Shown: one piece after another, positions 26,512 to 35,380 of the stretch
How the letters are laid out: each line of letters begins with the position of its first letter
Numbering within the stretch: the first letter of the stretch is position 1
From: an uncultured Collinsella sp.
Lineage (GTDB): Bacteria; Actinomycetota; Coriobacteriia; Coriobacteriales; Coriobacteriaceae
Direction: 5' to 3'
Assembly (NCBI GenBank): GCA_958346935.1
Contig: CATVTM010000011.1
Coordinates: 1-39,096, forward strand
DNA: 39,096 bases
Translations under genes and position numbers: made by a program
Notes under the pieces: model-generated
The model's database searches: none
What the model was told of the DNA's origin: nothing
The model's input: the letters and a program-made list of their open reading frames with translations, nothing else

Positions 26512-28356
26512 CTAGGCCTCCTTAGTCGTAGAAATAGAGTCGGACGATGCATCGACGGGTCCGCCGAAGACGCGGGCGGCTGCGGCTCCACCGGCAAGCG
26601 GTGTTGCCATCTGGCCTTTTGTGCGTCGCGGTGCCAAAGCAGGCAGCTCAAAGGCAAAACCAGTCGCCAGCAAAAACCACGTCAGCGCATAGGTTGCAAT
26701 CAGGGCGGCAACGAGACCGCTCATCACGGCGCGCTGGGAAAACACGGTACACGCCGCCGCGACCAGCACCGGAACTTCACAGGCAGAAAGCGCAAGCACG
26801 CCCTGCAGGAATCCCGAACGGCGATCGCGCGCGAGAGCCCCCGCGACAACACCCGCCACGCCCGGCAGCGCCAATGCCAGTGCGGCAATGATACCCGGCA
26901 GCGGCCCGGACCACACAAGCGGCCCCAAACTCAGCGTCATACGGGCGCCCGTCGCCAGCAGCGCAGCCGACACCACGACCGCAGTCCAAACCACGCCGCA
27001 GACGACTGTCGCGCCGATCATCGCCGCGCGGCGCACGGCACGGCCGGACGCATCCATGGGGCACGGCATGAGCGGCTCGCCGCGGAGCGAACGACCGACA
27101 TTTTGCGCATAGTGGTCACAAAACGCCGAGAACGCCGCCTCGACCGCCGCCGGCTCGGGACGATCTTTTTGATGGCTGGACAGACAGGCCATCACCACAT
27201 CGAACAGCTGGGCGTCGACAAACGCCAACGCATCGCGCAGCTCCTCGGAATCCGGCTCGAGCCCCAGCTGCTGGGCCTGCTCGGCCGCGGCGAGCGCCAC
27301 ATCGGGCTCGCGACGAAGGAGCTGGGTCAAGTCGCATCCAGGCGCGTGGGCGCCGACGGGATAATCGGGCGGAGCGTCCATCTTAAGGCGATAGGGACTG
27401 GCGATGTCACGCGTTTTCTTGCGCGAACCCGAGGTGCCCGAAGCACTCGGCGTGGCCTCGTATGGCGCGACGCCGGCAATGAGCTCGTAGACCGTGCTCG
27501 CCGCCGCATACACGTCGATTGCCGGCGACATGCGCAAAACGCGCAGATCAACGATATCGTCGGTAAGCATCTCGGGCGGAGCGTAGGCAACCGTCGCGCG
27601 GCGCAACGTGGCGTAGCGCTCGGTAAAGGACGCTTTGCCGCCAGCTCCCGCCACGGCCGATGCGGGCTCGAGCGCCAACGACGAGCCAAAGTCGATCAAA
27701 CACAGGTCAAAGCTGCCCTCGGCGAGTTGCTGGTCGAGCGGCAGACGCGCCGTGCGCACCATAATGTTAGCGGGCGAGATATCGCGATGGACAAAGCCCT
27801 CGCCCACCAGGTTCATACGGCACAGCAGATCGAACAGATCACGGCCCAGGCGCGCCGCCACAAGCGGCGACAAGCGCCCGGCATCGTCTACAGCGAGTCG
27901 TGAGCGCAGACGAGCGAGCGTCTCGCCCTCGACCCATTCCATGACAATCGCAGGCACGCCATCGACTTCGCCCCATCCATAGAGGCGGGGAAAGCCCTTA
28001 AGGCCCGAAAGGGCGCGGTGGCATTCGTATTCCTCGCGAAACGCCGCTTTGAACTTGGCGACCAGTGCCTCGTGAGCAGCATCGTCGTCAAACTCATCGC
28101 GCGTCGGCAAAATGAGCTGCTTGAGTGCCACGGCCTCGCCCTGGGCGTTGACGGCACGCGTCACGCGGCCGATACCGCCACGGCGCATGGTAGTGTCGTC
28201 GGCAAAGAGCATCGAAAAGCGACGCATATAGGCAGACAGCTCGTCCTGGCCGAGCGCGACAGCGGGCTCAAATCCGTCGACACGCGCCAGACGCAGGCCG
28301 ACCATGGGATTGCAGCCGAGCGATTGAGCTGTAGTGGGTGCAAGATCGGTCATCAT
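26512..28356 (-). CDS. PknB-like Ser/Thr protein kinase with C-terminal membrane region
   Basis: A 614-residue Hanks-type kinase. The N-terminal kinase domain has catalytic Lys79 (VALKQL), HRD 190-192 with Asn197 (HRDISPANIMV) and DFG 222-224 (LIDFGSS). The glycine loop (GGIGRV) is short. After about residue 400, Cys/Ala-rich hydrophobic stretches give perhaps four to six spans, so the kinase faces the cytoplasm. There are no PASTA repeats. ATGATGA overlaps the preceding gene's stop, so translation is coupled, and the FHA gene starts right after. It likely phosphorylates the FHA protein or the N-terminal part of the anchored protein encoded upstream. The first ATG is annotated. The second, 3 nt later, is equally possible. 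Confidence 0.87.
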   Translation of the reverse strand: MMTDLAPTTAQSLGCNPMVGLRLARVDGFEPAVALGQDELSAYMRRFSMLFADDTTMRRGGIGRVTRAVNAQGEAVALKQLILPTRDEFDDDAAHEALVAKFKAAFREEYECHRALSGLKGFPRLYGWGEVDGVPAIVMEWVEGETLARLRSRLAVDDAGRLSPLVAARLGRDLFDLLCRMNLVGEGFVHRDISPANIMVRTARLPLDQQLAEGSFDLCLIDFGSSLALEPASAVAGAGGKASFTERYATLRRATVAYAPPEMLTDDIVDLRVLRMSPAIDVYAAASTVYELIAGVAPYEATPSASGTSGSRKKTRDIASPYRLKMDAPPDYPVGAHAPGCDLTQLLRREPDVALAAAEQAQQLGLEPDSEELRDALAFVDAQLFDVVMACLSSHQKDRPEPAAVEAAFSAFCDHYAQNVGRSLRGEPLMPCPMDASGRAVRRAAMIGATVVCGVVWTAVVVSAALLATGARMTLSLGPLVWSGPLPGIIAALALALPGVAGVVAGALARDRRSGFLQGVLALSACEVPVLVAAACTVFSQRAVMSGLVAALIATYALTWFLLATGFAFELPALAPRRTKGQMATPLAGGAAAARVFGGPVDASSDSISTTKEA

Positions 28357-29258
28357 AGGGCAAGCGCCGCCACGTTATTGTTGAAGTTACCGAGCGCGAC
28401 GTCGTCATCGCCGTAATGCCCGACCCATTGGCACAGGTTGGTATAGCAACCCCACAGATTGGCGTACTGCTGATACCACTTTGACCGGGGCGAGAATGTC
28501 TGGCGGCCAAACTCGGCGCGGATGACAAACATCTCCCCGACCAAGCTGTCGCACGGCCTGGGATCTCCCGTAGAGTTATAGGTCGAAACCACGTCATTGG
28601 CACGAGAAACATAGCCGTCGAGCATGTTGTACTTGGTCACAAGCCAACTGTGAATGCTCTCTTCCTCAGCAGCGGAAAGGCCGCCGAAGTTTGTATCGTT
28701 GTCAGTGTTGCCGCCCGTCGAGCCGCCGTTTCCAGACCCTCCGGCAGAGGAACCCGACCCAGAGCCGCCGCCCGAACTCGACGAATCCGAGCCGGAGCCA
28801 GAAGTATCCGAGCTACCGGGCTTTCCGGACTGCTGGGCGTCCTGCTCCTTCTGCTGCTCGACCTTATTCACCGTTGCCGCCACGCTATTGTTGGACAATC
28901 GATCGATGATCTTGGTGTTGGTGAGCACGATGGTTTTGCCATTGGCAAGCGTGACTTCGTTGTCCGGGGCCTCGGCGCCGTCCGCGTCGTCGGCGCCAAA
29001 CACAATATGCGCGACCACACTTGCCCAAGCATATCCAGTCGTGGTGCCCAGATCACTTTTGACCTCATGCCCCACGCGCGCCTCGCGCGCGGCATGCGCC
29101 TGCACCATAGACGGCACGGTCACGCCATAGGCAGAAACGCCAGCTATGACCAGCACCAGCGAGCAAGACAGCAGTGCGTACGCCCGCGGCGCCAAGCCCA
29201 GTCGGCGTCGCATGCGCACCGTGGTGCCGCGCTTTGTCTGTGTGCCACCGGGCCGCAT
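28353..29258 (-). CDS. Membrane-anchored extracytoplasmic protein with Ser/Gly linker
   Basis: A 301-residue protein with a basic N-terminus and one transmembrane span (about 26-48). An external region (about 50-150) contains LANGKTIVLTNTKIIDRL and NKVEQQKEQDAQQ. A long Ser/Gly/Asp low-complexity linker (about 150-195) follows, and then a C-terminal domain of about 100 residues (SIHSWLVTKYNMLDGYVSRANDV..., two Cys). Start 29258 has GGAGGAGAACGC upstream, and a longer frame to 29351 would cross a terminator. It is the first gene of the operon with kinase and FHA protein. The arrangement fits a sensor or scaffold for the kinase, but no family is recognised. Confidence 0.7.
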   Translation of the reverse strand: MRPGGTQTKRGTTVRMRRRLGLAPRAYALLSCSLVLVIAGVSAYGVTVPSMVQAHAAREARVGHEVKSDLGTTTGYAWASVVAHIVFGADDADGAEAPDNEVTLANGKTIVLTNTKIIDRLSNNSVAATVNKVEQQKEQDAQQSGKPGSSDTSGSGSDSSSSGGGSGSGSSAGGSGNGGSTGGNTDNDTNFGGLSAAEEESIHSWLVTKYNMLDGYVSRANDVVSTYNSTGDPRPCDSLVGEMFVIRAEFGRQTFSPRSKWYQQYANLWGCYTNLCQWVGHYGDDDVALGNFNNNVAALAL

Positions 29259-29267
29259 GCGTTCTCC

Positions 29268-29298
29268 TCCAACAAAAACACGCCGCTCGGGAGCGGCG
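29268..29298 (-). terminator. Intrinsic terminator between recR and the kinase operon
   Basis: CGCCGCTC (29281-29288) and GAGCGGCG (29291-29298) pair across a 2-nt loop. On the minus strand TGTTTTTG follows. It ends transcription from recR 204 bp upstream and separates it from the kinase operon start at 29258. The gap 29299-29501 has no gene. Confidence 0.75.
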
Positions 29299-29501
29299 CA
29301 TTCATTCAAATCCATATTTGAGTGTATCAGCGAACCCAAAAGGTTGCGCAACGAATGGGCAAATTAAGGATGCGAGCGGAAGCATCCATGCGATAAGCGG
29401 ATGCGAAGCATCTTTGTTGCACAACAAACCCACGAACAAAAGCCCAATTATGAGCACCCCGTGCGATAGGCCGATGGGCCATAACACAGCGTGTCCGGCA
29501 G

Positions 29502-30098
29502 CTAGATCACGCGGCGAGCCTCGATGGCGCGGCCAAGCGTAAGCTCGTCGGCATACTCCAGGTCGCCACCCACGGGCAGGCCGCTCGCCAGGCGCGACAC
29601 CTCGACACCCAGCGGTTTGATGGTGCGGGCGAGGTAGCTCGCCGTGGTCTCGCCCTCGATGTTGGGGTTGGTGGCGATGATAACCTCGTGGATGTCCTCG
29701 TGACCCAAGCGCGCCAGCAGCTCGCGGATGTGCAGCTGCTCGGGGCCAATCTTGTCCATGGGGCTGATCACGCCACCCAGCACATGGTATAGGCCGTGGT
29801 AGCTGCCCGTGCGCTCGATCGCCTGGACATCGCGTGGCTCGCCCACCACGCAAATGCGGGTGGTATCACGCATCGAATCCTGGCAAATGGAGCACTCGTC
29901 GGCCGTGGCGTAGTTAAAGCAGCGGCTGCAAAAGTGCACCTCCTGCTTAACCTCCAGGATGGCCTCGGCCAGGCGGCGGGCCTCCTCGGCGTCGGCCTCG
30001 AGCAGGTAGTAGGCGATGCGCTGGGCCGACTTGGGACCAATGCCCGGGAGGCGGCCCAGCTCATCGAGCAGTTTTTGCAGACTGTGATTCGCACTCAT
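29502..30098 (-). CDS. recR: Recombination mediator protein RecR
   Basis: A 198-residue RecR of normal length. It works with RecO (and RecF) to load RecA on SSB-coated single-stranded DNA in gap repair. Features: N-terminal helix-hairpin-helix (LPGIGPKSAQRIAYYLL), a four-Cys zinc finger (CSRCFNYATADECSIC), and a Toprim domain (VVGEPRDVQAIERTG... TNPNIEGE). It starts 14 bp after the ybaB stop without an obvious ribosome site, so translation may depend on coupling. This is the usual ybaB-recR order. Confidence 0.97.
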   Translation of the reverse strand: MSANHSLQKLLDELGRLPGIGPKSAQRIAYYLLEADAEEARRLAEAILEVKQEVHFCSRCFNYATADECSICQDSMRDTTRICVVGEPRDVQAIERTGSYHGLYHVLGGVISPMDKIGPEQLHIRELLARLGHEDIHEVIIATNPNIEGETTASYLARTIKPLGVEVSRLASGLPVGGDLEYADELTLGRAIEARRVI

Positions 30099-30112
30099 TA
30101 TATATGCGCGTC

Positions 30113-30433
30113 TTAGAACGGCATGCCCGGGATGTTGAGGCCGCCGGTGATGGCGCCCATCTGCTTGTTGGCGAGCTCGTTAACGCCACGGACGGCCTCG
30201 TTGACGGCGGCCATGATCATGTCCTGCAGCATATCGACGTCCTCGGGATCGAGCGCATCGGGATCGATGGTGAGATTGACGAGCTCCATCTCGCCGTTGA
30301 CGGTCACCTTGACCATGCCGCCGCCGGCAGAGGCGTCAACGGTCTGGGACTTGAGGTTCTCCTGCGCGGCGGCAAGCTGCTCCTGCATCTTGCGGGCCTG
30401 CTTCATCATCTGCTGCATGTTCATACCGGCCAT
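30113..30433 (-). CDS. YbaB/EbfC nucleoid-associated protein
   Basis: A 106-residue DNA-binding dimer of the YbaB/EbfC family. It begins MAGMNMQQMMKQARKMQEQL, the typical amphipathic helix rich in Met/Gln, followed by the beta-sheet part (VKVTVNGEMELVNLTIDPDAL). ATG 30433 has AAAGGAG upstream, and a longer frame to 30529 is an artefact. It binds DNA with little sequence preference and helps chromosome organisation. It is next to recR as in most bacteria, although dnaX is displaced by about 1.4 kb of small genes. Confidence 0.95.
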   Translation of the reverse strand: MAGMNMQQMMKQARKMQEQLAAAQENLKSQTVDASAGGGMVKVTVNGEMELVNLTIDPDALDPEDVDMLQDMIMAAVNEAVRGVNELANKQMGAITGGLNIPGMPF

Positions 30434-30772
30434 GATGGCTCCTTTACGTGCGGCCGCGCGACGAGCTGTGAGGGCAGTCGGGCGCGACGGGACTTTCAAA
30501 CTCAAAAATCGTACCACGGTGCGGGGCAAGCAAGCGGGGCGGACACGCTACCTCAGTCGATATACATGTCCTGAAGCGCAAACCACGCCCCAAGATTATG
30601 CAAGGTCGAATAATTCAAGGTTGCATAATATCGCACGCTCAATCTAGTAGAGCCGAATCCAGCATTTCATGTGTGCCGCTAAATAGCAAAATGTCGAGCC
30701 ACTGCTCGAGGCGGCACGCATGGCAGCAGGGTATAATTTGATTGTCACAGACAGCAATTTGGAGGTGCCCCC

Positions 30773-31282
30773 ATGAATGCCCCCGACGCGCTCCAAAACA
30801 TCCGCTCAAAACACCCCGTTGCATATGTGGTTCTCTATCTCTTTGTCGGCTGGGCATTACTGGTTGTCATCACCCATGCTATAGCCTTTGGAGCAGAACT
30901 GCTGATAGCCAGCTCGGACCAGCCCGTCGTCAAATGGGAGACGACCGATGAGTGCACCGACGGAACCCGAACCGTTTACTACAACAGCCCGTCCCTCTAC
31001 CAAGAGTTCAAGGTCAAGATAGAAGACTCCAAGATTGTCGATGCCGAACCAGGCGTTTATTCAACGATCGGAGCGACCGTCAACGCCGAGCATGTCGAGT
31101 ACACGGACAGCCATGCGACGTATCGTATCGACCTCGGCATCCTGGGCCGACCGTCACGCACTTGTCTGCTCGAATGCGATATACGCGGCACCACGTTGCA
31201 CATGTCCGAAATACAGATGCGCCCGGACAAAACCCCTGAAGAGTTGGGGATCCTAAGCCCGGCGAGCGACTCTCAACAGTAG
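30773..31282 (+). CDS. Small membrane protein of unknown function
   Basis: A 169-residue protein with one N-terminal transmembrane span (about 17-42, VAYVVLYLFVGWALLVVITH) and an external domain of about 120 residues with two or three Cys (DEC, TCLLEC). GGAGG precedes the ATG by about 8 nt. A TATAAT box lies at 30732-30737 but without a matching -35. It is on the opposite strand to its neighbours and sits in the gap between ybaB and dnaX, next to the DUF4160 pair. I recognise no family. Confidence 0.65.
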   Translation: MNAPDALQNIRSKHPVAYVVLYLFVGWALLVVITHAIAFGAELLIASSDQPVVKWETTDECTDGTRTVYYNSPSLYQEFKVKIEDSKIVDAEPGVYSTIGATVNAEHVEYTDSHATYRIDLGILGRPSRTCLLECDIRGTTLHMSEIQMRPDKTPEELGILSPASDSQQ

Positions 31283-31545
31283 AACGATAGCCCGCCAGTT
31301 GTTTCTTTCCAACGTTTGCAAATCAGCGCATGGTTAGATGAAACAAACTGCATGATATCACGTAAATCCCGAGCAGGAATATCGCCCTTGTTATGGGCCA
31401 GCTTGCATCCGCCGGAGCGGGTAAGCCATATCTTGGTTGCCTCGGCAGTGGGGCGCTTGACCGCAACATGAACATGGACAGGCTCGCCGTTCTCCCCCGT
31501 CCAGAAGAAGATGATGTACGGCCCGAGTCGGAAAAGACTAGGCAT
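31273..31545 (-). CDS. DUF4160-family small protein
   Basis: A 90-residue protein matching the DUF4160 pattern: MPSLFRLGPYIIFFW, GEPVHVHV (the conserved HVHV), AEATKIWL, RDLRDIMQFV and CKRWKE near the C-terminus. Such proteins are common next to a partner of about 80 residues and are often listed among toxin-antitoxin-like pairs without proof. Its start at 31545 overlaps the partner's stop by 8 bp, so translation is coupled. Its last 10 bases overlap the convergent membrane protein gene. The function is unknown. Confidence 0.8.
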   Translation of the reverse strand: MPSLFRLGPYIIFFWTGENGEPVHVHVAVKRPTAEATKIWLTRSGGCKLAHNKGDIPARDLRDIMQFVSSNHALICKRWKETTGGLSFYC

Positions 31546-31798
31546 AGGCTCGTCCACCTTCGTAGGCAAAACGCAGGATGAGCGGGGCATTGTTACGCAC
31601 GAAATCATCGAGTTCTTTGAGGTCCGCTTCGCTAAAGCCCTCGTGTGACACCCAATTGAATGCCGGCAAGATACACTCCGCCGTGTCAAAACCCCAATCG
31701 CGCGGGCGCTCCACAACAACCTTCACCGTGTTGTCCTCCCGGACTTCGGAATACGAAACCTGCGTATCGTCCTCAAGGCGGACATATTCCCACATCAT
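31538..31798 (-). CDS. Partner of DUF4160 (uncharacterised)
   Basis: An 86-residue acidic protein (MMWEYVRLEDDTQVSYSEV, then PRDWGFDTAECILPAFNWV and a C-terminal helix DLKELDDFVRNNAPLIL). Its gene overlaps DUF4160 by 8 bp (ATGCCTAG), with the two in different frames. The pair likely forms a complex. Either of two adjacent ATGs (31798, 31795) may be used; GGAG lies upstream. I do not assign a domain name. DUF2442 was considered but does not match by eye. Confidence 0.7.
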   Translation of the reverse strand: MMWEYVRLEDDTQVSYSEVREDNTVKVVVERPRDWGFDTAECILPAFNWVSHEGFSEADLKELDDFVRNNAPLILRFAYEGGRAYA

Positions 31799-31852
31799 AA
31801 GCTCGCTCCGTTCAAAGGGTTCTCTTCTCGAGCAGTATACCCGTCTGCGGAG

Positions 31853-34342
31853 CTACTCAACTGGCTTGAAGATGGTGGCTTGGCCGAAGACGCTGCGGAT
31901 GAGGGCTTTGGCCTCGTCCTCGGTCTGCGGGATGCTTGGGGCTGCGCCCTGATGGCCGAAGGGGCTGCCCGCACCAGGGTTGGACTCCCAAGGGGCAGCG
32001 GGGGCGTCGTCACTTGCGGGGGCAGGCGCCGTGGCTGCGGAGGCCGCTGCGGCAGGCTTGGGCACCGGAACCGCGCCGGGCACGTCGAACGGAGGCAGAT
32101 CGTCCCCGCCGGCATCAGAAGCGAAGCCGCCGACCATGGCGTCGTCGTAGGGCACCTGTTCTGATTCCCACGGCGCGGATTGCGCGGCAGGCTGGGCCTT
32201 GGGAGCGGCCGAGCGCTCGGGCGCACGAGGCGCGGGCTCCGTCGGGAGCTTGCCCGTGGCGGGAGCGCCGGCAGGATTATCGGAGCGCAGCCAAGGAGCC
32301 TTGCCCAAGTCGGACAACTTAGGTGCGGGTGCGACAGGCTTGGACGCGGGCGCCGGGGCAGCCGGTTTGAGCGCCGCGGGCTTAGGCGCCGACGGGGTCG
32401 GTGCCGTCACCGGCGTCGCTTGCTGCTGCGGTGCGCTGACGCTCGAGGATGCAGGTGCCGCCGAGGACACGGGCTGCGGGTCCGCAGATGCCGCAGCCCG
32501 TGCAGACGGAGAATGCTCCTCATGTTGAGGAGCCGGCGTGCCACCCCCATCCAGAACATAGTCGACGGTGCGACGACCGAAGACCGCGCAGACCGTCGGC
32601 AGGACTACCGACTGCGTATCGGCGCGACCGAGCATCTTGATGGCAAAGGTCGAGCCCGCGGGGAACGAAACCGTGAGCTTGGAGCCATCGTCGGCCGTGG
32701 CGCGGGCGTTGAGCAGCAAGCCCGCATAGGAAGCCTGACGAGCCTTGACGCGCTCGACGACCTCGGCCCATTTGCGCTGGAGCTCGCCAGCGTCCTCGAC
32801 CGCGGGGGTCTCGGCGGCGGCAGCGGCGGCAACTTGGGCGGCGTTGTTGGGCTTGGACGCGGGCATGGTCGATGCAGCAGGTGCGGGAGCCGGAGCCGCA
32901 ACGGGTTGAGAAGCCGGCGCCGGCTGAGATGCAGGCGTCGCAGGCTTGGGGACTTGCGTGGACGTAGGCTTAGACGCAGACTGGGCCACCGGAGCGGCAG
33001 CGCCGCGGTCCCAGGGCATGCCGCCCTGGTGCGCGGGGGCAGCGGATGCCGTCGGAGCGGCAGCACGGGCGCCCGAAATTAGCGTCGGCTGCTGGGCAGC
33101 AGCGGGTGCGGATGCTGCAGGCGCGGCGACCTGAGCAGCAGCCACGCTCGCCGGCACCGCGGCGTTGGCGACCCTAGCTTCCAAACGCGCCACGCGCTCG
33201 GCCAAGGCCTCAATCGTCAGATCGGCCTCGGGACGTGCCAGACGCGTGCAGGCGATCTCGAGCACTAGGCGCACGTCGCTCGCGCCCCTCATCTCCAAGG
33301 CGGCGTCATCGAGCACCGTCAGCACGCGGGCCAGACGGTCGGCAGGACGCTCGCCAAAGGCAGCAGACTCGGCCGCAAGCGCCTCGGCCTGCTCGGCTCC
33401 GCCCTCAAACAGCTCGGCACGGGCGCCGGCAACGCAGGCAACGTACACGTCGCGCACGTGCGCCACCAGGTCGCGCGTCAGCTCCAGCAGGTCATTACCC
33501 TCCTCGACCTGTGCACGAATCAGCCCGTAGAGCTCAGCGACATCGCGCTCGGCGATGGCGTGGGCAAACTCGCCCAGAATCTGGTCCGAAACCTCACCCA
33601 AAAGCGAACGGGCGTCGTCCGCATGCACGGAACCGTTGCCAAAAACGCTCAGCTGCTCCAGCGTGGAGAGTGCGTCGCGCATGCCGCCTTTGGCATGGCG
33701 TGCCACGATAGCCAGTGCCTCGTCGTCGTAGTCGAAGCCCTCCTGCTCGCACACGTAGGCCAGGCGATGCTCGATATCCTCGTTACCGATACGGTGGAAG
33801 TCAAAGCGCTGGCAGCGCGAGAGGATGGTCTCCAGAATCTTTTGCGGGTCGGTAGTGCACAGCACAAAGATCACGTGTGCCGGCGGCTCCTCGAGCGTCT
33901 TGAGCAGCGCGTTGAACGCCGCCGTCGTGAGCATATGGACCTCGTCGATGATATAGATCTTGTACTTGCCGCGCACCGGGGCAAAGTTGACGGAGTTGAT
34001 GATCTCCTCGCGCACGTTGTCCACGCCCGTGCGGGAAGCGGCGTCGAGCTCGTAGACATCCGGGTGGTTACCCTCGGCGATGAGTTCGCACTCCTCGCAG
34101 GTGCCGTCGGGCATGCAGCCGCTCGCACCCTCGGCGCGCGCCGCCTCGGCATTGCGGCAGAGCAGCGCCTTGGCAAGGATGCGCGCCATGGTGGTCTTGC
34201 CCGTGCCGCGCGGACCGCAGAACAGGTAGGCGTGGGACAGGCGCCCCTCGGTGATGGCGTGCTCGAGCGTCGAGACGATATGCTGCTGGCCCACCACGGA
34301 GTCGAAGGTGAGCGGGCGATACTTTCGGTACAACGATTCCAT
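31853..34342 (-). CDS. dnaX: DNA polymerase III subunit gamma/tau
   Basis: An 829-residue clamp-loader ATPase. The first 370 residues are the conserved AAA+ part: MESLYRKYRPLTFDSVVGQ, Walker A GPRGTGKT (43-50), a Cys zinc module (CRNAEAARAEGASGCMPDGTCEEC spread over about 65-85), Walker B IIDEVHML, and the sensor/Arg-finger stretch LSRCQRF. The rest is long Ala/Pro/Lys low-complexity linker interrupted by a domain around 545-630 (RKWAEVVERVKARQASYAG), as in actinobacterial tau proteins. ATG 34342 follows GGGGGAG. Frameshift signals for making gamma were not seen. It lies upstream of ybaB-recR but separated by three small genes. Confidence 0.95.
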   Translation of the reverse strand: MESLYRKYRPLTFDSVVGQQHIVSTLEHAITEGRLSHAYLFCGPRGTGKTTMARILAKALLCRNAEAARAEGASGCMPDGTCEECELIAEGNHPDVYELDAASRTGVDNVREEIINSVNFAPVRGKYKIYIIDEVHMLTTAAFNALLKTLEEPPAHVIFVLCTTDPQKILETILSRCQRFDFHRIGNEDIEHRLAYVCEQEGFDYDDEALAIVARHAKGGMRDALSTLEQLSVFGNGSVHADDARSLLGEVSDQILGEFAHAIAERDVAELYGLIRAQVEEGNDLLELTRDLVAHVRDVYVACVAGARAELFEGGAEQAEALAAESAAFGERPADRLARVLTVLDDAALEMRGASDVRLVLEIACTRLARPEADLTIEALAERVARLEARVANAAVPASVAAAQVAAPAASAPAAAQQPTLISGARAAAPTASAAPAHQGGMPWDRGAAAPVAQSASKPTSTQVPKPATPASQPAPASQPVAAPAPAPAASTMPASKPNNAAQVAAAAAAETPAVEDAGELQRKWAEVVERVKARQASYAGLLLNARATADDGSKLTVSFPAGSTFAIKMLGRADTQSVVLPTVCAVFGRRTVDYVLDGGGTPAPQHEEHSPSARAAASADPQPVSSAAPASSSVSAPQQQATPVTAPTPSAPKPAALKPAAPAPASKPVAPAPKLSDLGKAPWLRSDNPAGAPATGKLPTEPAPRAPERSAAPKAQPAAQSAPWESEQVPYDDAMVGGFASDAGGDDLPPFDVPGAVPVPKPAAAASAATAPAPASDDAPAAPWESNPGAGSPFGHQGAAPSIPQTEDEAKALIRSVFGQATIFKPVE

Positions 34343-34457
34343 GGGTGCTCCCCCGGGTATACTGAGTCTTGTTGCCGCGACGGCCATACGGTCGCACGGC
34401 ATACTTCATCCATAATAACCCGTACGGCGAGCCCGCCGCGATAGGAGTCCAAAGAGC

Positions 34458-35174
34458 ATGGCAGACGCAGAGAGCAACCTCGTTCCCTCCGAAGCAGCCG
34501 ACCAGGTCGAGGTCGCGCTCGAGACGCAAGCCGCAACCGATGACGGCATTCTGTACCTCAACGAGTATCAGTACGAAAACGACCTCGTCACCGACTTCGC
34601 CCGTTTGGTTGCCTCGCCCAGGCGCCGCGGCTCCCTGTACGTCGCCGCCGCCATTGCCGCGCTCATCGGCATCGGCATGCTGGTGGCCGGCGGCAACTGG
34701 ATCAAGTTCGGCGTCGTCCTGATCGTATTCGGCGCCTTTTTGGCCTGGTGGAGCAAGAACCTGCACCATACGCTCGCACGCGACTTTATCGATGCCGTCG
34801 AGGCCGACGAGTCCATGGGCGGCCGCTACCGCCGCGTCGCCGCCAACGAAGACGGCCTGATGGTCTGGGGCAAGAGCGGCAAGTCGCAGTTCTTCCCATT
34901 CGAGAAACTCGACCACGTACTCGACGGCGAGCGCATCTTTGTGGCCATGTTCGCCGACCAGGGTGTAACGATCCCTAAAGACACCTTCGTGCGTGGCGAT
35001 GCCGAGCAGTTCGGCCCCTTCCTGAAGGCCCGCATCAACAAAAAACTCCGCATCGAAACCAAAAGGAAGAAGATGAAGGCCGAAAAGGCCGCCGCCGAGG
35101 CCAAGCAGGGCGACAAGCCCAAGGACACCAAGGGCAAGCAGCACAAACAGAAGAAGAACAAGAAGAAGCGCTAA
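34458..35174 (+). CDS. YcxB-like membrane protein
   Basis: A 238-residue protein with an acidic N-terminus and two close transmembrane spans (about 57-75 and 78-98, LYVAAAIAALIGIGMLVAGG and FGVVLIVFGAFLAWW). A YcxB-like C-terminal domain follows (about 125-205, DGLMVWGKSGKSQFFPFEKL, IFVAMFADQGVTIPKDTF), then a Lys-rich tail (about 200-238). YcxB-like domains are of unknown function. It is divergent from dnaX across 115 bp, and a strong terminator follows at 35233-35278. Confidence 0.75.
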   Translation: MADAESNLVPSEAADQVEVALETQAATDDGILYLNEYQYENDLVTDFARLVASPRRRGSLYVAAAIAALIGIGMLVAGGNWIKFGVVLIVFGAFLAWWSKNLHHTLARDFIDAVEADESMGGRYRRVAANEDGLMVWGKSGKSQFFPFEKLDHVLDGERIFVAMFADQGVTIPKDTFVRGDAEQFGPFLKARINKKLRIETKRKKMKAEKAAAEAKQGDKPKDTKGKQHKQKKNKKKR

Positions 35175-35232
35175 GCCGAGCACGGACTTTCGGGCCCCGG
35201 GCGCATGCTTAGGCGTAACTTAGATTGACAGC

Positions 35233-35281
35233 GGAAACCGCATCCCGTTTTGGCGCTCCAAAGTGGGATGCGGTTTCCTTT
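35233..35281 (+). terminator. Intrinsic terminator of the YcxB-like gene
   Basis: A perfect 14-bp stem (GGAAACCGCATCCC, 35233-35246, with 35265-35278) has an 18-nt loop, followed by TTT. It separates the YcxB-like gene from the kinase operon that starts at 35381. Confidence 0.75.
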
Positions 35282-35380
35282 CACCCGAGCGTGCTACACT
35301 AGCAGCATCTATGCCACCGCGAATGGCTCGGCCCCACGCCCGCCGCTCGCAAACGAACTTTAAACACACGAGGGTTGGCC

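Noticed and set aside
25420..27903. An 827-codon plus-strand frame across the FHA and kinase genes
   Set aside because: The product is Arg/His/Gly-rich without any domain, while the opposite strand holds clear FHA and kinase motifs.
26439..28612. Other small frames within the kinase operon
   Set aside because: All lie in alternative frames of the kinase and anchored-protein genes and have Arg/Pro-rich shadow composition.
34343..34457. Signal recognition particle RNA next to dnaX
   Set aside because: The conserved apical GGAA/AGCAGC loop region is not found here or elsewhere in the window.
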